Of a DNA stretch of 64,000 bases, positions 28,746 through 38,200 are shown piece after piece. The stretch is from a virus: positions 62,001-126,000 of the IMG/VR virus record IMGVR_UViG_3300009108_000751, one strand, 5' to 3'. The translations under genes and the position numbers were made by a program. Position 1 is the first letter of the stretch, and each line of letters starts with the position of its first letter. The notes below the pieces were generated by a model. The model made no database searches. It saw only the letters and a list, made by a program, of their open reading frames with translations, and was not told where the DNA came from.

Positions 28746-28761
28746 ATATAAAAATATAAAA
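28746..28761 (+). repeat. Tandem 8-base AT repeat (ATATAAAA twice)
   Basis: Two perfect copies of ATATAAAA stand head to tail just after the small DUF5659-like gene, about 135 bases before the next start. The sequence resembles the T4 late motif TATAAATA in part and may be a promoter or an upstream AT element for the highly expressed fibre gene. Confidence 0.35.
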
Positions 28762-28793
28762 ATCACATCCTGATCCTCACTCCATTCCCAAGA

Positions 28794-28803
28794 CATCCTA
28801 ATA
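28794..28803 (+). promoter_or_regulatory. Weak candidate promoter (CATCCTAATA) of the fibre leader
   Basis: This resembles the CATATCTAATA element of the duplicated leader at 62607 with one base missing. It is 101 bases before the ATG at 28895, similar to the 86 bases in that leader. The match is imperfect. Confidence 0.2.
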
Positions 28804-28831
28804 CCAATGTAGACCTCCAAAGTACCGGTGC

Positions 28832-28848
28832 ACACGCACGTTGCGTGT
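28832..28848 (+). promoter_or_regulatory. Hairpin in the 5' leader of the abundant fibre gene
   Basis: ACACGCA pairs perfectly with TGCGTGT around a three-base loop. It is not followed by a T-run, so it is not a terminator. A 5' hairpin like this may protect the transcript of the fibre gene at 28895, which also has a strong ribosome binding site (AAGGAG, 28882-28887). Confidence 0.3.
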
Positions 28849-28894
28849 CGCGTCAGAAAAAGGATGGCAAGCCATTTAAATAAGGAGAAAAATA

Positions 28895-31135
28895 ATGGCT
28901 ACAACAAAATTAACTGGACGCCAGTTAAATTTCCAAGGTGCTGCAGCCTTCACAGGTTCAAACGGCGCTGCTAACGGAATCATTTTTGACAACGGTGCAG
29001 GACTCGTCCTGTCAGCATCACGTGTCTATCTGGGTCAAGCACCTGCAGATAACCTAGAAGCTGCAACCAAGGCATACGTCGATTCCGTCGCTGGTGGCGG
29101 TGTCACAGCAAATCAAATTGCTTTCGGTAACAGTGACGGCTCAGGTGTTTCATCTGATGGGGGCTTGGTGTATAACCCAAATACAGATATTGTGGGCGTT
29201 TCTGGCTCGATTATGTTCGGTGCCGGCACAACTGCCAACTTCATCTACGGGTCACAAACTGACGGATTACGTCTTTCAGGTTCCAAGGTTGATGTAACAT
29301 CAGCTGCAGGCGTCGCCGTTGCCTCAACAACGTTCGATGTAAACGCATCTGGCAATGTTACAGTCGACTCTTCAGCTGGTACAATCAGCATTGGTGCCGA
29401 CGACGTCGACCAAAATATCAACATTGGTACTGACGGTACGCGTACTATCACTATCGGTGAAGCTGCTGACAGTACGTTAACGCTTAAGTCACTGGGTGGA
29501 ACATTCAGTCTTGATGGAACGGGTCAACTGGTTGATCTTAACTCCGCAGCACTTGATATTGATGCTACCGGCGCGATCACTATTGATGGCACAAGCACGT
29601 TCTCAATTGATGGTGTCGGCGCGTCTAACGTAACAACAAACGGTGCATTGACATTGTCAGGTTCAACGGGATTAAATCTCAAGAACGATTCCGGCACAAT
29701 AGATATGGACAGTCGACAAGGTGCAATCGACATTGACGCTGCTACAACTATCGACATCGATGGTGCAACCGGCATTAATATCGGTAAAGCAGCTGACGTT
29801 GCTATTGATGTTGATTCTGCTGCTTTCGATCTGGACGCGTCCGGCGCGATCACGATTGATGGTACTAGCACAGTCTCCATCGACGGTGCTGATGATATGA
29901 ACTTCTCGATCGCTACTGGCGGTAGTGATGCCAAGGACTTAACTATTGCCTCTACGGGCGGTGGCAATTCTAGTGTCTTGCTTTCATCCGCTGGTACTGG
30001 TGCCGACGCTATGTCTCTTGACGTTAGTGCTGGTTCAATGGTCATTGCTCCGTCGCTCGCCGACGGTCAGACGCTAAAGCTTGGTAAGAACGGTGCAGTT
30101 GAGATGGTGTTTACACCTCACAGTGTAGCTGGCAGTGAGAAGTGGTCCTTGACCAATACTGCTGGTACTGCATCGGATGCCATTGCGCTTTCAGCTACAG
30201 CAGGTGGATTTGCACTCGACGCAGTTCAGGCTTCAACCATCACTCTTGCTTCGGCAGGTGATGCTGATGACTTAACGATCGCAGTGACAGGTGCGAATGA
30301 TGCAAGCCTCTTGCTTACATCCGCTGGTACAGGTGCTGATGCTATTAGCCTCACGACCTCTGCTGGTGGTATGGATCTCACAGTTGCTGGTGCAGCTGCG
30401 GGTGAGGATTTGGACATCGTGGCGAATAGCTCCGTTAACATTAGCGCAGCTGAGGATGCTGCAGACGCGGTCTCGATCAGCGCTACGGGCGGTGGTATTA
30501 ATATCACCTCCTCCGGCGCTACGGCAGGTGATGACATTGATATTACTGCAGTTACCTCGGTTAACATCGAGGGGCAAGAGGCAGATGGCAATGCTGTCGT
30601 TATTAATGCGTCTCATGCTTCGGGTCAGGTCAACATTCGAATCGGGGGTGGCACCGCGTTTTACGCTGACAGCGGCGGAAACAACTTCCACGCCAACTTC
30701 GGCATCCAAAATGCCGGTGTCTTTGTCAGTTCGGGATCAGCGGCCGTCATCCTTCCAAACTACATTCACAACAGTGCTGTGGTGACATCCGGAGCGAGCG
30801 CGAAGGAACAATATGGTACAGTGACTGCCGGCAGTGGACTCGCTGATACGACTCCAACCGGCGGCTCGGGGGATATTGGTATCTCGCTTATGACGGGTAG
30901 CCTTCGTGTTCTTGGGTCAAACTTCATGGGTCAAGGTTCAACGAATCTTCTTCCGGAGTCGCTTCGTGTCTACCAGAACGGTCTACTGTTGGCCTCTGGT
31001 GCAGCGAACGACTACACGATCGCACAATATACATTCACTTCCGGCTCTAAAGTCGGCTTTGATGTGAAGTTGTACACAGCTCCGGTTGTGGGTGACGTGT
31101 TCCAGGTTGATGTTTCTGCCAAAGCCCAGGGTTAA
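28895..31135 (+). CDS. Abundant beta-helical virion fibre protein (746 residues)
   Basis: The protein opens ATTKLTGRQLNFQGAA and has VYLGQAPADNLEAATKAYVD, an N-terminal motif known to me from fibre proteins of large phages. The middle is made of short repeats of the type DxDATGAITIDGTSTxSIDG and LLxSAGTGADAxSL, which should fold into a stacked beta structure. The C-terminal part (LRVYQNGLLLASGAANDYTI) resembles the cap of the preceding fibre proteins. Three features point to high expression: a strong site AAATAAGGAGAAAAA before the ATG, all eight arginines encoded by CGN codons, and its own UUCG-loop terminator. It may decorate the head or form whiskers; the location is not given by sequence. 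Confidence 0.65.
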   Translation: MATTKLTGRQLNFQGAAAFTGSNGAANGIIFDNGAGLVLSASRVYLGQAPADNLEAATKAYVDSVAGGGVTANQIAFGNSDGSGVSSDGGLVYNPNTDIVGVSGSIMFGAGTTANFIYGSQTDGLRLSGSKVDVTSAAGVAVASTTFDVNASGNVTVDSSAGTISIGADDVDQNINIGTDGTRTITIGEAADSTLTLKSLGGTFSLDGTGQLVDLNSAALDIDATGAITIDGTSTFSIDGVGASNVTTNGALTLSGSTGLNLKNDSGTIDMDSRQGAIDIDAATTIDIDGATGINIGKAADVAIDVDSAAFDLDASGAITIDGTSTVSIDGADDMNFSIATGGSDAKDLTIASTGGGNSSVLLSSAGTGADAMSLDVSAGSMVIAPSLADGQTLKLGKNGAVEMVFTPHSVAGSEKWSLTNTAGTASDAIALSATAGGFALDAVQASTITLASAGDADDLTIAVTGANDASLLLTSAGTGADAISLTTSAGGMDLTVAGAAAGEDLDIVANSSVNISAAEDAADAVSISATGGGINITSSGATAGDDIDITAVTSVNIEGQEADGNAVVINASHASGQVNIRIGGGTAFYADSGGNNFHANFGIQNAGVFVSSGSAAVILPNYIHNSAVVTSGASAKEQYGTVTAGSGLADTTPTGGSGDIGISLMTGSLRVLGSNFMGQGSTNLLPESLRVYQNGLLLASGAANDYTIAQYTFTSGSKVGFDVKLYTAPVVGDVFQVDVSAKAQG

Positions 31136-31183
31136 TCCCTAGGGGTTGAGTAGTTGACATACTGATCTTTGTGATCAGGGAAA

Positions 31184-31211
31184 GGGGTCCGCTTCGGCGG
31201 GCCCCTTTTTT
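31184..31211 (+). terminator. Rho-independent terminator with UUCG loop
   Basis: GGGGTCCGC pairs with GCGGGCCCC (one G-T pair) around a TTCG loop closed by C-G, the very stable tetraloop, and six Ts follow. It ends the transcript of the 746-residue fibre gene. Confidence 0.9.
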
Positions 31212-31220
31212 ATTTGCTTG

Positions 31221-31230
31221 CATATTTAAC
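31221..31230 (+). promoter_or_regulatory. Candidate late promoter -10 motif (CATATTTAAC)
   Basis: The motif starts ten bases after the T-run of the preceding terminator and 43 bases before the ATG at 31264, so it can begin the transcript of the following virion genes. It shares CATATTTAACA with the motif at 59115. Confidence 0.45.
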
Positions 31231-31263
31231 ACCAGAACAGTCTTTCTTTTTAATGAAACACAC

Positions 31264-32235
31264 ATGTCAGGTATTCTAAACAGTAAACAGCGTTTTGTCG
31301 ACACAGTGATCACGGCCGAAGGCCGTCGCCAGCTAGCTAGTGGAGAGTTTAAGGTGGAGTTTGCCACCTTTTCTGATAGGGATATCTTCTACGGTAAAGA
31401 TGCTGTCAGTGGAACCATCGATCAATCCGCGATCATTCAGCTAGAAGCAGCGTCAAGTTCTCCGGGAGACATTATAACCCTTGAGACAAATCTGTTCGGA
31501 AATGTGGTTGCAGAGATCGTTGCAGGAGTCTCCTCATCTTTAGCAGATGGTGCACCCATCAGCATGATAGATGGAAAGATCGTCCAGTTTAATTCTGCTT
31601 CGAAAAACGCGATCACGGGTTCTGCCTATAGGGACATGACTAAGCTAATCCTCAATGCGGGAATCAATAACTTTAAAGAGCTCAGCACCATCTCTTCAAT
31701 TGATCCGCTCTTAGAAGATCAGGATTTTAAAATATCTCAGAATGAAGTTACTTTTCGAATAACGGCAGAAAACGTTGACGACTATTGCAGCCTTCCCGTT
31801 GCTGATATCTCTAGGGACGCCGAAAGCGTGCACCAGGATAGGCACTTATCGCACCTAGAAAATTATCGATACTTACCTCCTCGAAACAAGCCGACTCCAA
31901 CTGATCCGAGGGGCAGAATCTTATTTGACTATGCTAATAACAGTCAGGCTGACATAATTACCCGTGAGGATTACGAGAATGAAGTGAGATTCTTACCGAA
32001 GGCTGAGATTGAGTTTACCAATTCGTCAATGGAAAACAACGTTGTAGCACAACTCTATGAAACCTCAGGCGACCAGCTAACTCAGCTTCGTGCAATAGAC
32101 TTTGGAGAGTTTGCAACAGGTGATTCTGAAAGACCTACAAAGCGCGTTTATTTTGTTGGCAAGCTTTATCCTTCAACTAAAGATAAATTTGGAAACTTGA
32201 CGTATGTTAATATGTTTACTTTGGAGTTTGATTAG
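31264..32235 (+). CDS. Virion protein of the EGRRQLA family
   Basis: The start is the ATG at 31264; the open frame reaches back to 31171, but that would run through the terminator and candidate promoter. The 323-residue protein begins with the block RFVDTVITAEGRRQLASGEF, then FATFSDRDIFYGKD. The same pattern appears in the 230-residue protein at 41931. I know the family only as a recurrent structural protein of large marine phages with no T4 name. It has no Shine-Dalgarno sequence I can see. The next gene starts two bases after the stop. A tail or neck role is inferred from position. Confidence 0.65.
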   Translation: MSGILNSKQRFVDTVITAEGRRQLASGEFKVEFATFSDRDIFYGKDAVSGTIDQSAIIQLEAASSSPGDIITLETNLFGNVVAEIVAGVSSSLADGAPISMIDGKIVQFNSASKNAITGSAYRDMTKLILNAGINNFKELSTISSIDPLLEDQDFKISQNEVTFRITAENVDDYCSLPVADISRDAESVHQDRHLSHLENYRYLPPRNKPTPTDPRGRILFDYANNSQADIITREDYENEVRFLPKAEIEFTNSSMENNVVAQLYETSGDQLTQLRAIDFGEFATGDSERPTKRVYFVGKLYPSTKDKFGNLTYVNMFTLEFD

Positions 32236-32237
32236 GG

Positions 32238-35216
32238 ATGTATAACTTACTTCAAAGTAGACCCATTATCAGGGGCAATCAAAGAACATCTCCTGTTAAT
32301 GCCGGGGATATTGTCGTAACAGAGTACTTTGATTTTTCTCAGATAACTAAGGTACGAACTATTCGCCGCCTAAACAGATCAGAGAAATTTATTGCCACGC
32401 TTACTCTTAACTTTTTACTTGACCTAGCTGCTATACAGCGTCTGCAGTCTCACGTAGGCAAAGATGCAGCTATCCTTGATATACGCCTCGTCAATAGTTC
32501 TAACATGCCCAAGGATTCAGCGACCATCGCCGCTGCATCTATTAATTTTTCCCATTTTGTACCAAAAGAACCCACAGATGGTATTCAACCAGTTAGTCTC
32601 GATCTAGAAGTTGATTCTACTAAGGTAAAAGCCCCCGGTTACGACCTCTACCAACCAGGGGATTTTGGTAATGTTGCACAAGATCTTGAGTTTGTTTTTA
32701 CGATCCTTAGATCCTCAGGGGAAGAAGGTGACAAGATCGGCCCCCCAATTCCAGGGGTTTCTTTTTCAAAGCCCTATGACATGGACGAAGATCTAGATGC
32801 TTATTATATCGCTAGACATCCCGTAAAGATCACTGCTGCAGCGACCTCTTATGACCAGACTTTAGTTACACTTTATAAATCGGCTACTTGCAATGCAGAG
32901 TCTGCTGCAGTATTCAGGAGGGTAATATCTCCTGACGGTGAACCCAGCAGCTTTCAATTCGTAACCAATGTTGACTTTTCGGGAGAGAACGATACTTTAA
33001 TTGACGAGAGCTATACAGTTTCCTTTGTCGATGGCAACCCAACATCAAATCCAGATGTACCTTTCGGAGTAATTGATAACACTTTTGCGTACCAATATCG
33101 GGTAATTCCTATCGGGCAGAGGAAGGCCCCGTCTTACGTTTACAGAGATTCTTTCACGACGCCAATAACTCAAGCCAGTGTCTCTATCGGTGACAATTTT
33201 AGAATTCTTCCTGTTTTTGCTCGAGGTGTACACCCGAGAAACGGAGCTGCAGACGTAATAGGTTACCAGCTCACAGATGATAATTTTTTATCACCAAGTG
33301 CCCCAATGGTGAAGTCAACTTCAGATCTAGCTATTGTCTCTTACAGGGCACCTGATTCTGTTGGAGGAATAACAGTTGTTGTGTCGGGCAGAAAGAATAG
33401 CCAGACACCCGCTGCAATCGATTTTGTCAGAAGAGATTTGTCGAAGAACGAACTAAGATTTACACTTATTAGCACTGTCACTAATTCAACACAAAACTCA
33501 CGTCAAATGATCCCAGGCGGCCTCCGGGAAGGTGAACGATTTACGCTAAGCTATGATGATACGAACGTAGTCGATGGGCACACTTACGAATATGCAGTTA
33601 GGACTTATACACGTTCAGGCATAACTCAGCTGTCAGAAGACAAGACTAATGCAACTTACTTTGATCCTAGGCTCCTCGGATCGGAAGACCTTAGCCTAGA
33701 AGTTACCTCATCTCCTTCGCTGGATGATAGCGGTAATGCAGTAATTGATTTCGATGTATTTGTTCCGCAAAATGTTATTTCTCTTCTCGAGTCCCTTCTG
33801 AATAATCGCATAGGTGATCGAGAATCTCCCTTTGCACAAGATATCATTAATCAAAGAAGAAACTTGTCGCCCCAGCCTGTACCTGTCATTAGGCGTCTCA
33901 ATCTAGTGACAGGCGAAGAAGTCTCTTTTAAGCTAATGGGCAGTACAGCTAAAATGTTTGATCTAACTGATAGCGGCACCGCTAACACAACACAGAATAG
34001 GTTTTCTTATCGATTCACAGACGATTCGGTTTCACCTGGAGGCGAATATCAATATGAAGTCTTAGTTAATTTGCGTGACCCGCTTAGCGTGACTGATGAG
34101 ATAACTTCTGTAGTTGAGAGAACTCGACAACCGTACTTGTTTCAATCTTGCAAGATACACAACCCGCTATTTGTCAAGAGGGGAATTCTTCCCCCGACAG
34201 AAAGAGGACAAAATAAAATTCTACAAAGAAATATCAACACAGGAAGAGATCGACTCTTGAATCTGCTAACACCGGCAGATACATGGGATCTGGGAAGAAC
34301 TAGTTTACATAGCCTGGTGCCCAATTCTCCTCTCGTCATCCCGGAGACGGGAACAGATATTAGTAGCCCGAAAGTTCAGACTACAAAAATAGGAGAAGCA
34401 ACAGTAACCTGGAGCATCAAGGGAAGAAATTCTGATATCGACCACTTTAGCGTCTTTGCAATCGATGCATATGAGGATAATGAAAGAAATATATTGACTA
34501 AAAAATCATTGGTTGCTAACATTCCTGCACAATTAGGGTACAATTTTATTGTGGCCAGCAAGATGCCCAGGCTCAAAGAGGAAGATCGACGACAATTTAC
34601 TCTCCCGCTAAGCATGACAATTGATATTCTCGATCTCCAGCGCTCGGTCGACCGACACGAAGTTTCTGTGAGTAGATCTTACCAGATTGTTACTGTAAAT
34701 TCAAAGGGCTCTATAAGCAACGTTAGTGAGACAGAAAAAACTGAGATCTGGAGTTCTAGACTGAAAAGATTCACCACAAATTCAGGTAGAGAACTAAAAT
34801 TTGTGACGCCGCCTGCTAACGTTTTTGAAGGGAAAGAAGCTCCCGGGAACGGTATGTCAATTCAAGATCAAGCTAGAGAATTTGCTGAAGCAAGACCTCG
34901 TGAAGGCGGCAATAAAGGTATCAATAATAATATGGTCCAATTCGACAATTATGTCGCAGGACAAAATAACAACGGCATGAGGGACGGAGCTCCTTACGCC
35001 CAAGATAATCGCAATATCGATAACAGAAGACAAGATAATAGAAATGCAAAGTTAGACCAGGATGCCCCTAGATTTGGGGCTAATTTACCCGGGATGAACC
35101 AGGCACCACCAGATCAGAATAAAAGAGGTGGTCCGCAAGTCTCACCCGGAGAGCTGGATAAGAATAGGAATGGCGGTCAAAAGGTTCAAGCAGGTAATTT
35201 CCGGTGGGGAGGCTAG
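32238..35216 (+). CDS. Large virion protein with FN3-like segments and Asn-rich tail
   Basis: This 992-residue protein begins YNLLQSRPIIRGNQRTSP. Several segments look like fibronectin III or similar beta-sandwich units, for example GEATVTWSIKG with IDHFSVFAI near residue 720 and strand patterns ending in YEYAVRTYTRSG. The last 100 residues are low in complexity and rich in Asn, Gln, Asp, Gly and Pro (DNRNIDNRRQDNRN). Such tails often are flexible linkers in virions. It lies directly after the EGRRQLA-family gene in one transcript. It shares the FN3-like feature with the protein at 39878. No T4 equivalent is evident. Confidence 0.55.
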   Translation: MYNLLQSRPIIRGNQRTSPVNAGDIVVTEYFDFSQITKVRTIRRLNRSEKFIATLTLNFLLDLAAIQRLQSHVGKDAAILDIRLVNSSNMPKDSATIAAASINFSHFVPKEPTDGIQPVSLDLEVDSTKVKAPGYDLYQPGDFGNVAQDLEFVFTILRSSGEEGDKIGPPIPGVSFSKPYDMDEDLDAYYIARHPVKITAAATSYDQTLVTLYKSATCNAESAAVFRRVISPDGEPSSFQFVTNVDFSGENDTLIDESYTVSFVDGNPTSNPDVPFGVIDNTFAYQYRVIPIGQRKAPSYVYRDSFTTPITQASVSIGDNFRILPVFARGVHPRNGAADVIGYQLTDDNFLSPSAPMVKSTSDLAIVSYRAPDSVGGITVVVSGRKNSQTPAAIDFVRRDLSKNELRFTLISTVTNSTQNSRQMIPGGLREGERFTLSYDDTNVVDGHTYEYAVRTYTRSGITQLSEDKTNATYFDPRLLGSEDLSLEVTSSPSLDDSGNAVIDFDVFVPQNVISLLESLLNNRIGDRESPFAQDIINQRRNLSPQPVPVIRRLNLVTGEEVSFKLMGSTAKMFDLTDSGTANTTQNRFSYRFTDDSVSPGGEYQYEVLVNLRDPLSVTDEITSVVERTRQPYLFQSCKIHNPLFVKRGILPPTERGQNKILQRNINTGRDRLLNLLTPADTWDLGRTSLHSLVPNSPLVIPETGTDISSPKVQTTKIGEATVTWSIKGRNSDIDHFSVFAIDAYEDNERNILTKKSLVANIPAQLGYNFIVASKMPRLKEEDRRQFTLPLSMTIDILDLQRSVDRHEVSVSRSYQIVTVNSKGSISNVSETEKTEIWSSRLKRFTTNSGRELKFVTPPANVFEGKEAPGNGMSIQDQAREFAEARPREGGNKGINNNMVQFDNYVAGQNNNGMRDGAPYAQDNRNIDNRRQDNRNAKLDQDAPRFGANLPGMNQAPPDQNKRGGPQVSPGELDKNRNGGQKVQAGNFRWGG

Positions 35217-35225
35217 GTAGCAAAA

Positions 35226-38200
35226 ATGGGTGGTAAAAATAACGCGGGAGTTCCAAAAGGCATCGGCAAAGGCGGGCATGGAAACCCACCTGTAGTCACC
35301 AATAAGCAGACTCAAAATAACAATAAAGGCGGAAAAGGCGCCGGCAAAGGCGGAGGCAAAGGCGCAGGTAAAGGCGGCGCCGGCGGCCAGGATGGTGAAG
35401 ATGCAAATAACGAAGTAGACGCCGACGCAATCGCCAATAACATGGCCCGCTTTCAAGCCGGAATGCAAGCCCAGGCCATAACAGATAGAAGTGATATTGC
35501 AAGAGGCGCACTGGCTAACCAGACAACCCAGTCCTCGCTATCTTTTGCACCTGAATTACAGGAACCCATAGCAGTTGATAAGCAAGATGGCATAAGCTTG
35601 GTGGAGCTTGATGGAAGTGAGTTCCCTGTTCACGAACGAGGAATCTCCATTCGGAAGCCTGAATTAGTCGCTGTGTTTAATTTTGAGCCCGTATTTTCAG
35701 GAAACAGAGTCCACGGCAATCCCGGGAATGCTGAGCGCCTCTTGACTGATGCAGGAAAATTTGTCGATGCACAAGTGAACGCCAGAAAGATAAGAATAAG
35801 TGACATTGAGGTGCTTTTCAACGAGCTCTCTGAAGATCCTGAAAGTCCGTCGGGAAAAATCACGCAAAATATGATTGAAATCTTGGAGGGGAAGATCAGC
35901 GAAGTCAACCAGGACTTTGCAACGATAGACTCTGCTTCTAAGAGCGTGAGCATGTTCTTGGACGCCTTGAATTTAAAGAATCCAAGTGAATCTATAGCTA
36001 AAAAATTCCTGGAGATTAGGAAGGCCAGGTTTGAGAGAAACCCGCTTCTTCTTCCTGACAAATTTATAAGAGAGATGGATTTTCGAACTATCTTAAAGAA
36101 AAATCATGGTTTTACCGATGAGCAAATTAACGCCTTTTCGTCTACTAAGCTTTTTCTCTATTTTCTTTACGACATCAGATCTCTTCTTATGGGCCCGATT
36201 GAGAACCCAAATTATCCACTTCCCTACAGGGGAATAGGAAAGCTAGCGGATCGTCGACTCAATGACATTCCAGAGGGACGCGATGTATTCTTACCCAGGA
36301 CACGCATTGGTGGCCATCCCAATTCTAAAACGCTTTTTGCAGTTCCTTTGATTGACGCTACAGACGGATATGGAAGAGGTGCATTTGGAAGCGGAATATG
36401 CTCCCTGAGTGTTGCCGGCTTGACCGACGAAGGCAACAAGACAAGCTTCCTGGGTCAAATCACTCAAAACAGAGATATTTCAAAGGTCGGCGTTCAGGCA
36501 ACTACGAAAGAATTGTATAACGCTACACTTGAAGGGGTAGGGGCCGGCCTCATCGCGTCCACAATATGCACTGATCTAGCATTCTCTTCTGCGCTGGGTA
36601 ATGATGAATTCGTCCAGGGCCTAAAGGCTTCATTCCCCGCCCGGTCTGTAACAACTCGCGTTGCTGATAGGATAGCGCCCGTCCTACCGTCAGTTGCGGG
36701 AACAATCCAGAACCAGGGCGGCGTTTCACTTCTAGCTTCTGACCGAACAACTTTGCTAGGAACGACGTTTTATGATGACCCGGGCGGTGAAGAAGGTACG
36801 ATCGACGCATCAAAACCTGTAAAGATTTTTGATCCTAGCGAACCAGGGCCCGTTGTGAACGGAGCCCAAAAGATACGCACAAATACCCCGTATAATAAGT
36901 TCTTGAAACCTGTCATAAATGCTTCAAACCAAAACCAGGCTGACTCTGGGGATAAGACTCTCAAAGGGTTTTTAGATCAAGTTCCTGGAACGTTCAATTC
37001 CGCCGCTGCAGCAATGGATTACATGTACGCCACAGATGATCCAATATTAAATCCGAGAGCATTATTAAAGAGAGTGCTAACAAACATTCGGAACAGAATA
37101 CCGGACCTTAACATAACCGGTCCTCTTGACCCAGATAAAAGCTTAACTTTGGGTCCTGCGATCGACTTTTGCTTGTTGTCACAAGGGTTCAAGGACGCAA
37201 CGATGAAAACCGAAATATCCATCCTGAACACCGGAATGGTCGGCTACAGCGGCCCCGGCAGTAGGGAATACCATGTGCATAAGACCAATGATCTTCTTAC
37301 CATGTTCCTGATCTCCTTGTCAAGAACATACTCAGGACAAGGAAAGTATTCCGGGGTTTTGCCTGTCGCAAACGAGCAGGAGACAGCGAATTTTTCTAGA
37401 ATTAACATGTTGCTAGCAAAGTACATTCATCTTAATCTGTTCAACGCATTCCGCGCGCCAAAGCATGAGCTTGCTGTAGCATCTGGTGACCTTGCAATCG
37501 AAAACGGCAGACAGGTCCGAATCAACCCTAAATTAGATTTCACTGAAAATATTAAAGCGTATCCTTCTCCGACTTTAGGCGTCACCAAGCCAGACTTTGA
37601 AGGAAAGTCCTTCTCACCGTCAAGAAACTCAGACGGCCTTAAATACACTAACTGGAAAGAGATACAGGCTAAGCTTAAGTACTATGAGGATAATGTAAAC
37701 ACACCTGGCGATGTGGATGACGGTGGCGTACGCCTCTACAAGATACCGCTGGGCCAACTTGTTGTCCTTTATGGGCACCTTGCCCCCAACACCCGAGGAG
37801 CCCAGTATGGTGCCGGCAACGCCGCCCCGCCGGCTTTACCATTTGGATCTCTCGTTGCCACCGATGCCAACAGCACCACACCAATCAGAAGATTCAAGGG
37901 GTTTGATGTTAAGTCGCGACTACAAAGAATTACAGGCGAAGCTTACGATAGATCCATATTCAAAGACATCATTGAAGACATGGATGTGCTCTTCGAGGCA
38001 GCCATTAGTAGGGGGCCTATAGTTGATGGAACTACGGGAAGAATGATATCGTCTGGCGTTGACCCGGCTTACTTAATTTCGCTTTTAATATCAATGTATG
38101 GGCACATAGTGTTTGATCTTTTGGGAATACACTTTATCCCCCAGGCTGCGCACTCAGGACGAGGAGATTCTCATACGGACGGCAGAAACTGGGCAATCCG

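Noticed and set aside
29524-30591. Long open frames on the minus strand inside the 746-residue fibre gene (up to 173 residues)
   Set aside because: They are the reverse of repetitive Asp/Ile/Gly/Ser codons, have low-complexity translations and no ribosome binding sites, and lie fully opposite a convincing gene.
31138-31183. Direct repeat-like TGATC sequences before the terminator as an attachment site
   Set aside because: They are short and there is no integrase or second copy. A lytic T4-like phage gives no reason to expect an attachment site.
31171-31263. N-terminal extension of the virion gene at 31264
   Set aside because: It would run through the UUCG terminator and the candidate promoter, and the conserved part starts just after the ATG at 31264.
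38150-38190. RGD motif in the 1546-residue virion protein
   Set aside because: Three-residue matches are expected by chance in long proteins, and integrin binding has no meaning for a bacteriophage.
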